This document shows positions 27,179 to 37,083 of a DNA stretch of 64,000 nt, in pieces. Below the pieces are notes generated by a model. It saw only the letters and a program-made list of their open reading frames with translations, was not told the DNA's origin and searched no databases. Position numbers and translations under genes: made by a program. The DNA comes from Mycobacterium scrofulaceum (lineage in GTDB: Bacteria; Actinomycetota; Actinomycetes; Mycobacteriales; Mycobacteriaceae): the NCBI RefSeq assembly GCF_001667885.1, contig NZ_LZJW01000058.1, positions 21,520 to 85,519 of the forward strand. The letters are read 5' to 3'. The first letter of the stretch is position 1. Each line of letters starts with the position of its first letter.

Positions 27179-28594
27179 CTAAGCCTTTTCGCCCGCTACC
27201 CTCCACCGAATCGCCAGGACGGCCGCGATGAGCGCCGCGGCGCCCGCGGCCGTGACGACGAATCCCCAGCCCCGACGGATCGCGGTCAGGTCGATGCCGG
27301 GTTGGTAGAGCATGGTCAGCACCGCGGTGCCCAGCACGGTGCCCAGTTGCCGCGCGGTATTCGTCAGCGCCGACCCGGCGCCCCACCTGTGGGACGGAAG
27401 CGCGAGGCCCGCGACCGCCGACAGGCTGGGCATGACCAGGCCGACGCCCGCGCCGGTGAACACCTGTCCGGGGAGGAAATCCGCGAGGTAGTTGGGCTCG
27501 GGAGTGATGCGCAACAGCCAGATCAAGATTCCCACCACGTACAGGCCGGCGCCGAGCGCGGCGACGGCGCCCACGCCTGCTTTGTCGATCAGCCGGCCGG
27601 CGAGCGTGAGGGAGACGAGCACCACGACGGCGGGACCCGGGGAAAGACACAGCCCCGCTTCGTCGGGCGCCTTACCCCAGACGACGGTGAGCAGCATGAC
27701 GCTGCCGAGCAGCATCGCGGCGAAGGCCGCCGCGAACAGCAATAGCGCCAGGCAGCTCGACCACATTGGAACCAGCCGGACCACGACGAGGTCCAATGCC
27801 GGCGAGGGATGACGCAGGGATCGCCACACCGCCAGCGCGAGCGCGCACGCGGCTCCGGTCGTCGCGAGGACAATCTTCGTGGCACCCCAGCCCGCCGCGG
27901 GCAGTTCGATCAGCGCCCACACCAGCGCCCCCACGCCGACCACCAGGCTCAGCGCGCCGAAGAGATCGGGAATGCCGGCTCCGGTGGTGCTGGTCTTGGC
28001 GAGCACCATCGGACCTAGGGCAAGGGCCAGCAGGCCCAACGGAAGATTGACGAAAAAGATCCAGCGCCACGACATTTCGACAAGCAGACCGCCAACCGGC
28101 GGGCCCAGCGCCGCGGCCATGGCGGCCACCGCCGACCATGTGCTGACCGCCACCGCGCGGCGTGCAGCCGGAACGGCGGCCAGCAACAGCGCCAGCGAGC
28201 TCGGCATCAGCATGGCGGCGCCGACCGCCTGAACCACGCGGGACGCGATCAGCATGACCAAAGACGCGGCAAACCCGCAGGCGGCCGAGGCCAGCATGAA
28301 GACCGCGAGGCCCCAGAGGAAAAGCCGGCGATGCCCGTACCGATCGCCCAGCCGGCCGGCCGGATTCATGAAGGCCGCAAAGACCAGGGTGTAGCCGTTG
28401 AGGACCCAGGACGTCGAGCCGAGGTCGGCCGAATCGAAAGCCCGCCGGATCTCGGGAAAGGCGATGTTGACGATGAACAGGTCCAGGCTGGCCAGGAAGG
28501 CGGCGCTGGACACCACGAGAACCGTTGCCGCTGGGCGCGTCGCCGATTCCCGCATCACCACCCGCACCCGCCCGCCTCGCGTTCCGTCATCCAC
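27179..28594 (-). CDS. MFS efflux transporter, DHA2/EmrB-QacA type
   Basis: A 471-residue permease with 12-14 hydrophobic segments. The motif A region is GRLGDRYGHRRLF; the drug-antiporter motif C is seen as WSAVAAMAAALGPPVGGLLVE. FLASLDLFIVNIAFPEIRRAF at the N-terminus is typical of EmrB/QacA efflux pumps. The start is given as GTG 28594, but GTG/ATG codons near 28555 are equally plausible. A TATAG/CTATA inverted repeat lies just upstream. Confidence 0.88.
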   Translation of the reverse strand: MDDGTRGGRVRVVMRESATRPAATVLVVSSAAFLASLDLFIVNIAFPEIRRAFDSADLGSTSWVLNGYTLVFAAFMNPAGRLGDRYGHRRLFLWGLAVFMLASAACGFAASLVMLIASRVVQAVGAAMLMPSSLALLLAAVPAARRAVAVSTWSAVAAMAAALGPPVGGLLVEMSWRWIFFVNLPLGLLALALGPMVLAKTSTTGAGIPDLFGALSLVVGVGALVWALIELPAAGWGATKIVLATTGAACALALAVWRSLRHPSPALDLVVVRLVPMWSSCLALLLFAAAFAAMLLGSVMLLTVVWGKAPDEAGLCLSPGPAVVVLVSLTLAGRLIDKAGVGAVAALGAGLYVVGILIWLLRITPEPNYLADFLPGQVFTGAGVGLVMPSLSAVAGLALPSHRWGAGSALTNTARQLGTVLGTAVLTMLYQPGIDLTAIRRGWGFVVTAAGAAALIAAVLAIRWRVAGEKA

Positions 28595-28621
28595 CGGCGA
28601 GGCCAGACCGCGGCCTCTAGA

Positions 28622-28635
28622 TATAGCAAACTATA
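28622..28635. promoter_or_regulatory. Inverted repeat between the efflux pump and Nudix genes
   Basis: TATAG (28622-28626) and CTATA (28631-28635) are separated by CAAA. It is an A/T-rich palindrome in the divergent promoter region, 28 bp upstream of the efflux pump GTG. A TetR- or PadR-type operator or a -10 region are both possible; no regulator gene is adjacent. Confidence 0.35.
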
Positions 28636-28739
28636 CCCAGACGCGGGATGGTGCGGATGCCGCAGTCACGGTTCGATGCGTCACACCCATACTCGGCGGC
28701 GAGTCCCAAGAGCGGGTCACCCCCGCATAGTCTCGATCC

Positions 28740-29459
28740 GTGACCATCCCGTATGACGACGCGCTGCGTGAGCGAATCCGCAACCACCTGGCCGGATACC
28801 GGCGTCGCGTCGTGACCGATCCGGAGAAGCGGCAGGCGGCGGTCGCCGTGGCGCTGGTCGACTCGACCGTCGGGGAGGACCGGGTGGACCCCATACCGGT
28901 TGAAGAGTGGAACGGTGACCGCCCGATTCCAGCGCCCGGGCTGGACGGACGCATGGTCGGCGTGTCCGGAGGGGCGGCGTTCCTGTTGTGCCGCAGGGCT
29001 TCTCGGCTCACCTCGCACGCAGCGCAATGGGCGCTGCCCGGGGGCCGGCTGGACCCGGGCGAAAGCGCCGTCGACGCGGCGCTGCGGGAATTGCGCGAGG
29101 AGCTGGGCATCGCCCTGACCGATTCGACCGTGTTGGGCCTCCTCGACGATTACCCGACCCGGTCCGGGTATGTCATCACCCCGGTCGTGGTTTGGGGTGG
29201 CGGACGCCTCGATCCCCGCCCGGCGCCCGACGAGGTGGTGGCGGTGTACCGGGTGGGACTGCACCAATTGCAGCGCGACGACTCGCCGCGATTCATCACC
29301 ATCCCGGAGAGCCCGCGCCCGGTCGTGCAGATTCCGCTGGGGAACGACCTGATTCACGCGCCGACCGGCGCAGTGCTGCTGCAGCTGAGGTGGCTCTGTC
29401 TGGAAGGCCGACCGGACGCGGTCGACGAGTTGGAGCAACCGGTCTTCGCCTGGCGGTAG
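28740..29459 (+). CDS. Nudix hydrolase, CoA pyrophosphatase-like
   Basis: A 239-residue protein with a complete Nudix box, from GGRLDPGESAVDAALREL into REELGI (about residues 100-123), satisfying GX5EX7REUXEEXGU. The preceding QWALPGG and the length resemble NudL-type CoA diphosphatases and house-cleaning enzymes. The substrate is inferred from family only. GTG 28740 is the start used. Confidence 0.9.
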   Translation: MTIPYDDALRERIRNHLAGYRRRVVTDPEKRQAAVAVALVDSTVGEDRVDPIPVEEWNGDRPIPAPGLDGRMVGVSGGAAFLLCRRASRLTSHAAQWALPGGRLDPGESAVDAALRELREELGIALTDSTVLGLLDDYPTRSGYVITPVVVWGGGRLDPRPAPDEVVAVYRVGLHQLQRDDSPRFITIPESPRPVVQIPLGNDLIHAPTGAVLLQLRWLCLEGRPDAVDELEQPVFAWR

Positions 29460-29591
29460 CGATCGACGACAGACCCCGCGGCGCGAGCGGCGGCTGTCAC
29501 GCGACGGACGCTCGGTGTTCGCCTTCTGGTCACCGGCGGGCGGATTGACTCTGCAAGCCTGGACCGACGCTCCGGGACGCAAGGAGCCGCC

Positions 29592-32528
29592 GTGATCCCA
29601 GAAAGGGCGGCCATGACAGAACATCTGCGTGCATACAACAGCCTGTGGCAGGTCCGCAGCGACTCGTGGTGCCGGTTGGAAGAAGCCGCGGACCGGCTGA
29701 CGCGGCCGACCACCACCGGGACGCTGAGGGACAAATGGGCGGGGGCCTGCCAGGAGTTGCTGACGCGCCTGAGCACCCTCGAGCCCTACTGGGCGTACCC
29801 CGGGGCGCCTCAGTTCGCGCGCATCCAAAGGCTTTTCGCCGCCGGCAGCTACGACAAGTTCGCGCAGGCCGTCGCGCAGGTCAACCGGGCGCTGACCACC
29901 GAGTCCTACCGCTCGGGGGACGTGGACAACGCCGGCGCCGACGAATTGGACATGTTCCCGTCCGATCCGCGTCAGCTCATCGAGCACCAGCCGGCGTCGC
30001 AGCGCGACCGCCCGTACTTCGAGGTGCTCGTCGTCGAAAAAATGACCGAAGACCAGGAGCGGGCCCTGCGCAGCGAGGTCCGCAAATGGCGGCGCCCGGA
30101 CGACGAATTCGTCTACGAACTGGTGGTTGTCTCCAGCGGGGACGAGGCCCTCATCGCGGCGCGGCTCAACGTCAACCTGCAGGCGGTCGTGATCCGCCGC
30201 CGCTTCTCGCACCAGTCGACGCGGGACCTGTCGGCGCTGTCGGAGTTCGTCGACACGGCCGTATCCGACGAGCTGAACGACCATCAAACTCCCGAGGAAC
30301 GCGCGCAGATCCTGGCGATCTCGCTGGCCGAACTGCGGCCGGAGCTCGACCTTTACCTGATGACCGAGATCGAGGTCGAAGACATCGCCGGGCGGCTGGG
30401 CCAGTACTTCCGCAGGGTATTCCACGCCCGTGAGGGCATGCTGGAGCTGCACCTGTCGATCCTGCAGGGCGTCGCAGCGCGCTACCGCACACCGTTCTTC
30501 AGCGCGCTCAAGCAATACAGCCACCGGCCCACGGGTGTCTTTCACGCGCTGCCGATTTCGCAGGGCAAGTCGATCGTCAACTCACACTGGATCCGGGACA
30601 TGGTGGGGTTCTACGGCCTGGACGTGTTCATGGCCGAGACGTCGGCGACGTGCGGTGGCCTCGACTCGTTGCTCGAACCGACCGGCCCGCTGCGCGAGGC
30701 CCAACAACTCGCCGCGCAGGCCTACGGCTCGCGGCACACGTACTTCGTCACCAACGGAACCTCCACGGCCAACAAGATCGTCACGCAGGCGCTGGTGGCG
30801 CCCGGCGACATCGTCCTGCTGGACCGCAACTGCCACCAGTCGCACCACTACGGGATGATGCTGGCCGGCGCGAACGTGGTGTACCTGGAGGCCTACCCGC
30901 TCAACGAGTATTCGATGTACGGCGCGGTCCCGCTGCGCGAGATCAAGTCGAAGTTGTTGGCGCTCAAGCGGGCCGGCAAGCTCGACCGCGTCAAGATGAT
31001 GTCGCTGACGAACTGCACCTTCGACGGGATCGTCTACGACGTCGAGCGCGTGATGGAGGAGTGCCTGGCGATCAAGGGAGACCTGGTTTTCCTGTGGGAC
31101 GAGGCCTGGTTCGCGTTCGCCCGGTTCCACCCCGTCTACCGCACGCGCACCGCGATGGCCGCGGCGCGCGCGATGCGCGAACGGCTGCAGGACAGCGGCT
31201 ACCGACGTCGTTACGAGGAATACCTTGCGGCCGACGGCGGCGAAACGCCCAGCGACGACGAGCTTTTGGATCGTCGGCTACTCCCAGACCCCGCGCGCGC
31301 CCGGGTGCGGGTCTACGCCACGCAGTCGACGCACAAGACGCTGACCGCGCTGCGGCAGGGATCGATGATCCACGTCTTCGATCAGGACTTCGACCAGAAG
31401 GTCGCCGAGCCGTTCCACGAGGCCTACATGGCGCACACGTCGACCTCCCCCAACTATCAGATCCTCGCGTCTCTGGACCTGGGCCGCCGGCAGGTCGCGC
31501 TCGAGGGGGTCGAGCTGGTGCAACGCCAGATCGAGAACGCGATGCAGTTGCGCGACGCGATCGACAACCATCCGTTGCTCAGCAAGTACATGCGTTGCCT
31601 GCGCACGTCGGATCTGATCCCGGAGCCGTTTCGGCCCTCGGCCATCGCCCAGCCCCTGCGCTCGGGCCTGCGCAACATGATGGCGGCTTGGGACCAGGAC
31701 GAATTCGTGCTCGACCCATCGCGGATCACGTTGTTCATCGGCCCGACCGGTTACGACGGCGACACCTTCAAGCGCCAGCAGTTGATGGACCGGTACGGAA
31801 TTCAGATCAACAAGACGTCGCGCAACAGCGTGCTGTTCATGACCAACATCGGCACCACGCGCAGCTCGGTCGCGTTCCTGGTGGAGGTTCTGGTCAACAT
31901 CGCCACCGAACTCGACCAGAACATTTCCGAGATGAGCCTTGGTGAACGAGAGCACTTCGAGCGGGCGGTCTACCGGCTCACCGAAATGTCCTTGCCGCTG
32001 CCCGATTTCAGCGGGTTCCATCCCGCCTTCCTGGACCACAGCGGAGCCGAGCCGACGCCCGAGGGGGACGTCCGCCGCGGCTTCTACCTCTCCTACGACG
32101 ACACCAACTGTGAATACCTCACCGGCGACCAGATCGATGAACGGCTCGACGCCGGATTCGACGTCGTGTCGGCGACGTACGTGACGCCCTACCCGCCGGG
32201 CTTTCCGGTGCTGGTGCCCGGTCAGCTGTTCAGTCGCGGGATCCTGCAGTTCATGCGCGACCTGGACACCCCCGAAATCCACGGCTATCTACCGAACTTC
32301 GGCTACCGCGTGTACACCGAGAAGGCCATCGAGATGGCCGGCCGGTCCGTCGGCCTGTCGTCCAACGGCCACCGCCCGCTCGGGCCTTCGGATGCGGCGA
32401 AGCAGACGCCGAAGAAGCCGGGCAAGCGCGCGAGGCTCAGCGGCGAGGGGAACGTTCCCGAGGTCGGTCAGGATGAGTTGCTCGGCCAACAGCAGCCCGG
32501 CGACGCGGTGAGTTCGGGGTCTGCTTAG
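29592..32528 (+). CDS. PLP-dependent Orn/Lys/Arg decarboxylase-family protein
   Basis: A 978-residue fold-type I PLP enzyme similar in size to M. tuberculosis Rv2531c. Residues 1-330 are a non-catalytic N-terminal part including a response-regulator-like wing. The catalytic domain has TYFVTNGTSTANKIV, DRNCHQSHHYG, FLWDEAWFAFARFHPVY and the PLP Lys in ATQSTHKTLTALRQGSMIH. It should decarboxylate a basic amino acid. GTG 29592 has AAGGAG upstream; ATG 29613 is the alternative. The last 30 residues overlap the convergent PadR gene and may be a non-conserved extension. Confidence 0.88.
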   Translation: MIPERAAMTEHLRAYNSLWQVRSDSWCRLEEAADRLTRPTTTGTLRDKWAGACQELLTRLSTLEPYWAYPGAPQFARIQRLFAAGSYDKFAQAVAQVNRALTTESYRSGDVDNAGADELDMFPSDPRQLIEHQPASQRDRPYFEVLVVEKMTEDQERALRSEVRKWRRPDDEFVYELVVVSSGDEALIAARLNVNLQAVVIRRRFSHQSTRDLSALSEFVDTAVSDELNDHQTPEERAQILAISLAELRPELDLYLMTEIEVEDIAGRLGQYFRRVFHAREGMLELHLSILQGVAARYRTPFFSALKQYSHRPTGVFHALPISQGKSIVNSHWIRDMVGFYGLDVFMAETSATCGGLDSLLEPTGPLREAQQLAAQAYGSRHTYFVTNGTSTANKIVTQALVAPGDIVLLDRNCHQSHHYGMMLAGANVVYLEAYPLNEYSMYGAVPLREIKSKLLALKRAGKLDRVKMMSLTNCTFDGIVYDVERVMEECLAIKGDLVFLWDEAWFAFARFHPVYRTRTAMAAARAMRERLQDSGYRRRYEEYLAADGGETPSDDELLDRRLLPDPARARVRVYATQSTHKTLTALRQGSMIHVFDQDFDQKVAEPFHEAYMAHTSTSPNYQILASLDLGRRQVALEGVELVQRQIENAMQLRDAIDNHPLLSKYMRCLRTSDLIPEPFRPSAIAQPLRSGLRNMMAAWDQDEFVLDPSRITLFIGPTGYDGDTFKRQQLMDRYGIQINKTSRNSVLFMTNIGTTRSSVAFLVEVLVNIATELDQNISEMSLGEREHFERAVYRLTEMSLPLPDFSGFHPAFLDHSGAEPTPEGDVRRGFYLSYDDTNCEYLTGDQIDERLDAGFDVVSATYVTPYPPGFPVLVPGQLFSRGILQFMRDLDTPEIHGYLPNFGYRVYTEKAIEMAGRSVGLSSNGHRPLGPSDAAKQTPKKPGKRARLSGEGNVPEVGQDELLGQQQPGDAVSSGSA

Positions 32529-33087
32529 CGCGCGCGGACAGCCGGCGGTCGATGACGTCCAGCGCGCGCTCGGCCCATCGAACGTTCTCTTCCTCGAACG
32601 CGATTCCGCGCAACAGGGTCAGATAGGGGCCGATTCGCTCGGCGTGCGCCAGGAATTCCTCCTCGGCGCGTCCGTCGAGTATGCGAGCCCGCAAGCGTTC
32701 GTAGCGTTGCAGTTTTGCCGTCGCCCACTGCAGGCGCTCGACGATGGACTCCCGCACGGCGCGGGTGTCCCCGGCGTCCGCGGCCTGGACCTTGATCAGC
32801 AGCTCGTCGCGGATAGCGGACGGCTTCGGCGCCCTCCCGGTGAATTCCCGGATCGCGTCGTGGCCGGCGTCGGTCAGTGCGAACAGGCGCTTGTTGGGCC
32901 GGCGCTCCTGCTGCACGACGCGTGCCTCGATGAGCCCCTGCTCGGCGAGGCGGTCGAGCTCTCGGTACAGCTGCTGAGGGGTGGCCATCCAGAAGTTCGC
33001 CACGGAGGCGTCGAAGTCTTTGGCCAGGTCGTACCCGGACGACTCGCCCTCTAGGAGGGCCGCCAAGACAGCGTCACGCAGCGACAT
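32437..33087 (-). CDS. PadR-family transcriptional regulator
   Basis: A 216-residue PadR regulator. The winged helix is at the N-terminus (SLRDAVLAALLEGESSGYDLAKDF, then ATPQQLYRELDRLAEQGLIEARVV), followed by the dimerising coiled helices (about residues 100-180). The basic tail after RRLSARAKQ is not expected and runs 92 bp into the convergent decarboxylase gene. It is divergent from the SnoaL/LLM pair, its likely target. ATG 33087 is chosen over TTG 33105. Confidence 0.88.
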   Translation of the reverse strand: MSLRDAVLAALLEGESSGYDLAKDFDASVANFWMATPQQLYRELDRLAEQGLIEARVVQQERRPNKRLFALTDAGHDAIREFTGRAPKPSAIRDELLIKVQAADAGDTRAVRESIVERLQWATAKLQRYERLRARILDGRAEEEFLAHAERIGPYLTLLRGIAFEEENVRWAERALDVIDRRLSARAKQTPNSPRRRAAVGRATHPDRPRERSPRR

Positions 33088-33206
33088 CGAAGAAGAGTAC
33101 AACAATAGGAGTATTCAACAAAGTGATTAATCGCACTATGGACACGAACGGGCGGACCGCATAGCGTCAACGGCACTTCTCCAGCGAATCCAAGTCGAGG
33201 TGTCGG

Positions 33207-33629
33207 ATGCATCCCTTCCGCAAGGCGGTCGAAGACCGCGACGAGAGCGGCATCCACGCGCTGCTGGCCGACGACGTCGTGTTCACCAGCCCGGTCGCGT
33301 TCAAGCCCTACGTCGGCAAGCCGATCACCGCGGCGATCCTGCGCGGCGTGTTGCGCATATTCGAAGACTTCCGTTACGTCCGTGAGATTCACGACGGCAA
33401 CGGGCGCGACCATGCGCTGGTGTTCGAGACGGGAATAGCCGGAGCGCCCGGGGTCAAGATCACCGGCTGCGACTTCCTGCATTTCAACGACGACGGCCTC
33501 ATCGACGAGTTCATGGTGATGGTGCGGCCGCTTTCGGGCGCGAAGGCGTTGTCCGAGGCGATGGGCGCCCAGTTCGAGCGGATCCAGCGCGAGGCGCTCG
33601 AGCTGGCCGACCAGTTCACCACCGCTTAG
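33207..33629 (+). CDS. SnoaL-like/NTF2-fold protein
   Basis: A 140-residue alpha+beta cone-fold protein: FRKAVEDRDESGIHALLADDVVFTSPV at the start and CDFLHFNDDGLIDEFMVMVRPL are typical of SnoaL-like polyketide cyclases and isomerases. It has no visible catalytic signature. The gene is 11 bp upstream of an F420-type oxidoreductase gene and should be in the same operon, divergent from padR. Confidence 0.85.
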   Translation: MHPFRKAVEDRDESGIHALLADDVVFTSPVAFKPYVGKPITAAILRGVLRIFEDFRYVREIHDGNGRDHALVFETGIAGAPGVKITGCDFLHFNDDGLIDEFMVMVRPLSGAKALSEAMGAQFERIQREALELADQFTTA

Positions 33630-33640
33630 GAAGAGCGAAC

Positions 33641-34678
33641 ATGCGAATCGGATTGGGCATCAACTACGCGGGCGGCTTCAAGGACGTCGCCGCCGAAGTG
33701 GCCGACCTCGAGCGTGCCGGGCTCGACATCGTCTTTGTCCCCGAGGCTTATTCGTTCGATGCGGTGAGCGCGCTGGGCTATCTGGCCGCCAGCACCCAAC
33801 GGGTCGGACTCGCTTCGGGGATCCTGCAGCTCTACACCCGAACGCCCACGCTGACGGCGATGACCGCCGCCGGACTCGACTACGTCTCCGATGGCCGGTT
33901 CACCCTCGGGCTGGGGGCTTCGGGCCCGCAAGTCATCGAGGGCTTCCACGGCGTGCCTTACGACGCGCCGATCGGCCGGACCCGCGAGGTGATCGACATC
34001 TGCCGCCAGGTGTGGCGGCGCGAGCCCGTCAAACACCAGGGCAAGTACTACACGATTCCGCTGCCCGCCGGGCAGGGCACCGGGCTCGGAAAGCCCCTCA
34101 AGCTGATCAACCAGCCTGTGCGAGAACGCATTCCAATACTGGTCGCGGCGCTGGGCCCCAAGAATGTCGAGCTCGCCGCAGAGATCGCCGAGGGCTGGCA
34201 GCCCATCTTCTACCTGCCGGAGAAGGCGCAGGAGGTGTGGGGCGAGGCGCTGGCCGTCGGCCGCGCCAAGCGGGACGCCGCCCTGGGTGATCTGGACATC
34301 TACGCCGGCCCAGTGCTCGCCATCGGTGAAAACGTGGAATCGCTAAGGGAATTCGTCAAGCCCCACCTGGCCCTCTACATCGGCGGCATGGGCGCCAAGG
34401 GCAAGAACTTCTACCACGCCCTGGCCACCAAGTACGGCTACGGCCCGCAGGCCGATCGGATCCAAGAGCTTTACCTGGCGGGCGACAAGGACGGCGCCGC
34501 CAAGGTCGTGCCCGACGACCTGGTGCGGGACGTGAACCTGATCGGCAGCCGCGAGTTCGTCCGGGATCGGCTGGCCGCGTTCCGAGAAGCGGGGGTCACC
34601 ACGCTCAACGTCGCACCCATCGCGTCCACAACGGGCGAGCGGGTCAAGCTGATCGAGACCCTGCGCGAACTCCTCTGA
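33641..34678 (+). CDS. LLM-class F420-dependent oxidoreductase (Rv3520c-like)
   Basis: A 345-residue luciferase-like F420 enzyme. It begins MRIGLGINYAGGFKDVAAEVADLERAGLDIVFVPEAYSFD and has FTLGLGASGPQVIEGFHGVPYD and the long insertion GGMGAKGKNFYHALATKYGYG, features I associate with the Rv3520c group. Substrate unknown. AGGAAGAGCG upstream acts as ribosome binding site, and the gene follows the SnoaL gene by 11 bp. Confidence 0.92.
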   Translation: MRIGLGINYAGGFKDVAAEVADLERAGLDIVFVPEAYSFDAVSALGYLAASTQRVGLASGILQLYTRTPTLTAMTAAGLDYVSDGRFTLGLGASGPQVIEGFHGVPYDAPIGRTREVIDICRQVWRREPVKHQGKYYTIPLPAGQGTGLGKPLKLINQPVRERIPILVAALGPKNVELAAEIAEGWQPIFYLPEKAQEVWGEALAVGRAKRDAALGDLDIYAGPVLAIGENVESLREFVKPHLALYIGGMGAKGKNFYHALATKYGYGPQADRIQELYLAGDKDGAAKVVPDDLVRDVNLIGSREFVRDRLAAFREAGVTTLNVAPIASTTGERVKLIETLRELL

Positions 34679-34686
34679 ACGCCCGG

Positions 34687-35757
34687 CTAACCCTCCGCGG
34701 GTGACCGACCCAACACGCGGGAACACGTCACGAACGCGACCAACGTGACCGAAAACCACGCGGCCAGAACGACGAACGGCAGCGCGCGCTGATAATGCGG
34801 AAAGTAGGTCGCGGTGTGGATGGCGGTGACCGTGGCGCCGCTCGGCAGGGCGTGGTTGAGGAACGCGAACGGCTGCGGCAGGAGTGACGCCGAAACCGCG
34901 CCCCCCGACGATGTGTTGCCCAGCAGAATGAACACCCCCCAGGTCGGGATGATCGCCCACCGATGGGTCAACACCAGCATGGTCGAATTGAACAGCGCCG
35001 CAATGGCGATCTGCAGCGAGATCAGCAGCCACACCTCCGGGAAGCGGTTATCGAGCGCGCCCAGGACCGGCCCGGCGACCACGGTCAGTGCCGCCCCGCC
35101 GATCACGGACAGGGCCGCCACGCAGGTCAGCCACCCGCGCAGCGAAAGCGTCTTGACGTTGGCGCGCAACTGGAACATCGTGACGAACCCCAGGATCGTC
35201 GCGGCGATGGTCACGTAGAACGTCGCCAGGCCGGACGGATCGGAGGCAGGCAGCGGGTGCAGGTCGGTGATCGGCAGCAGATAACGCCCGGGGGCCGGCT
35301 CGTCAAGTTGTGTCAAGACGCGCGCCGACGACGAGCCGCTGGCGCTCGACAGCAGGAGTTCGGGCGGCGCCACGGTGCCGTCGATGACGGCGGTGATCGT
35401 TTGACGATCGACTGCGGCGATGGCCGCCTGGCGCGACGGGTAAGTGCGGACCTTGAATTCGTGCCTGCCCTGTTGCATTCCGGCGACGATGGGCGCGGTG
35501 ACCGAGGGCGGCCCGACGACGCCGATGGGCAGTTCCCGCGGGGCGGGCCGGCCGAGCGCCACCGTGTAGGCGGCCGCGAAGGTTGAGGTCATGACCACCG
35601 CGATGGCCATAACCGCTGCGGCCTTACGGATCTCGAGAGGCACCCGCCGAATGGAGAGCCGGTGCCCGGTTTTGCCGGCGGATTCCCCGATGTCGTCAAC
35701 GCGGTCAACGTCGTCGACGCCCGGCGGCGCGGTGCTCACGGATGTGTCTCTGGTCAT
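34687..35757 (-). CDS. ABC-2/YhgE-Pip-like membrane protein
   Basis: A 356-residue membrane protein. After about 45 cytoplasmic residues comes one membrane helix, then an extracytoplasmic domain of about 120 residues (PRELPIGVVGPPSV...), then five hydrophobic segments. This layout matches ABC-2 type permeases and YhgE/Pip-like proteins. No ATPase is adjacent; an MFS gene lies upstream on the same strand after a 102-bp gap. Function not assigned. Confidence 0.7.
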   Translation of the reverse strand: MTRDTSVSTAPPGVDDVDRVDDIGESAGKTGHRLSIRRVPLEIRKAAAVMAIAVVMTSTFAAAYTVALGRPAPRELPIGVVGPPSVTAPIVAGMQQGRHEFKVRTYPSRQAAIAAVDRQTITAVIDGTVAPPELLLSSASGSSSARVLTQLDEPAPGRYLLPITDLHPLPASDPSGLATFYVTIAATILGFVTMFQLRANVKTLSLRGWLTCVAALSVIGGAALTVVAGPVLGALDNRFPEVWLLISLQIAIAALFNSTMLVLTHRWAIIPTWGVFILLGNTSSGGAVSASLLPQPFAFLNHALPSGATVTAIHTATYFPHYQRALPFVVLAAWFSVTLVAFVTCSRVLGRSPAEG

Positions 35758-35859
35758 GGGGAGCTGGCTTATCTCCGGTCCCGGGGCGGCGCTCTCGAGC
35801 CACCCGCCCGGATCGTGATCACTGCGTGGTACCCGCGCGGCGCCCGGCGAAACTCGCCG

Positions 35860-37083
35860 TCAGCCCTGGCGGTGGGCGTCCCGTCGAAGTCGAACCGCGC
35901 GACTGACGGCGGTAAGCAGGGCGAGCGCCGCCATCACGGCGAGAATCGTCGTCGAAATCGCCGATCCGACCGTCGTCAAGATCAGTGGCAGGCCGAAGCC
36001 GACGTAGGTCACCACGTAGAACGCACCCACGAGCGCACCTCGCAAGCGCCTCGGCGCCGCGGCCTCCAAGTCGATCAAGCCCTCGCGCAGACACAGGCCG
36101 GACGCGCAGCCCAGCACCAGGAACAGCGGCAGGCCCAACGCCGGCGAAATGGTCGCCGGGGCCAGCGCGGTGACCGCGTAGCCGAGCCCGGCCAGCGCCG
36201 CACCGGCCGTGCCGGCCTGCGGACCCCACCGGCGGGCCCGGGCGAGCACCTGGACGAGCCCGCTGACGCCATTGACCATGAGCGTGGCCAGGCCGGCGGC
36301 CATTGGCGCCGCGAGCCCGGTATGCAGCCGGGCCGGAATCGCGATGAACCCCAGCGTGGCCGACGCGAACACCCACGGGGCCAGTGGCATGGCCCAGCCC
36401 AACGCCCGCCCGGCGCCCTGGCCCGCGCCCGGCGACGGCTCCCACGCCGGTGCGGCCGGCAAGGCCTCGCCCCGCGCCCCGCGCCCCGCAAGCAGCGCGA
36501 TGGCCATCGCCGCCAAGCCGATGGCGGCCGCGACCCCGAACGACAACCGGATGCCGGCGGGCCCGACCGCGGCGATCATGGCTCCGACGAATGGGCCGAT
36601 CGCGAAACCGCCCATCAACACCGCACCGGCGGTGGCCGCCCCGGCGGGCCCCTTGAGGTCGGAGGCCCACGCGGTGCAGGAACTCATGGCCAACCCGACG
36701 CCGAGCCCGACGACCAGGCGGCCCAGCAGCAGCGCCTCGTACTGCTGCGAGCACAGCATCGCCACCGTTCCCGCGACGGCGGTCGCCGAACCGGCCAGCG
36801 CGACCGACCGGCGCCCGAACGTATCGGATGCGCGCCCGCCCACGAGCAGGCCCGGCAGCAATCCCAGCGCGTAGATCCCGAAGATCGCATCGAGCGTGGC
36901 CGAGCTGAGGTGTTGCCGAACGCTGAGCAGCGGCATCAACGCGACGAAGTGGTTCGCGACCCAGCCGATGGACAGGAGCAGCACCAGCACACCGGCGAAC
37001 GCCCCCCGCGCCGGAGCCGCGACGTCCGCCTCTTCCAGCGTGGCCAGCGCCGACCGCGGAGTTGACCCGTTGGGCGAGGGCAC
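35860..37083 (-). CDS. MFS transporter
   Basis: A 407-residue, 12-segment MFS permease, with motif A as GGRASDTFGRRSVALAG and GRLVVGLGVGLAMSSCTAWASDL. It resembles sugar-phosphate or drug antiporters, but no substrate can be given. GTG 37083 has AAAGGAA upstream. The gene lies 102 bp upstream of the ABC-2-like gene on the same strand, and the two may share a transcript. Confidence 0.85.
   Translation of the reverse strand: MPSPNGSTPRSALATLEEADVAAPARGAFAGVLVLLLSIGWVANHFVALMPLLSVRQHLSSATLDAIFGIYALGLLPGLLVGGRASDTFGRRSVALAGSATAVAGTVAMLCSQQYEALLLGRLVVGLGVGLAMSSCTAWASDLKGPAGAATAGAVLMGGFAIGPFVGAMIAAVGPAGIRLSFGVAAAIGLAAMAIALLAGRGARGEALPAAPAWEPSPGAGQGAGRALGWAMPLAPWVFASATLGFIAIPARLHTGLAAPMAAGLATLMVNGVSGLVQVLARARRWGPQAGTAGAALAGLGYAVTALAPATISPALGLPLFLVLGCASGLCLREGLIDLEAAAPRRLRGALVGAFYVVTYVGFGLPLILTTVGSAISTTILAVMAALALLTAVSRAVRLRRDAHRQG

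Noticed and set aside
28617..30545. A 642-residue minus-strand frame opposite the Nudix and decarboxylase genes
   Set aside because: Low-complexity Arg/Gln/His composition typical of antisense shadows of GC-rich genes; plus-strand proteins have clear catalytic motifs.
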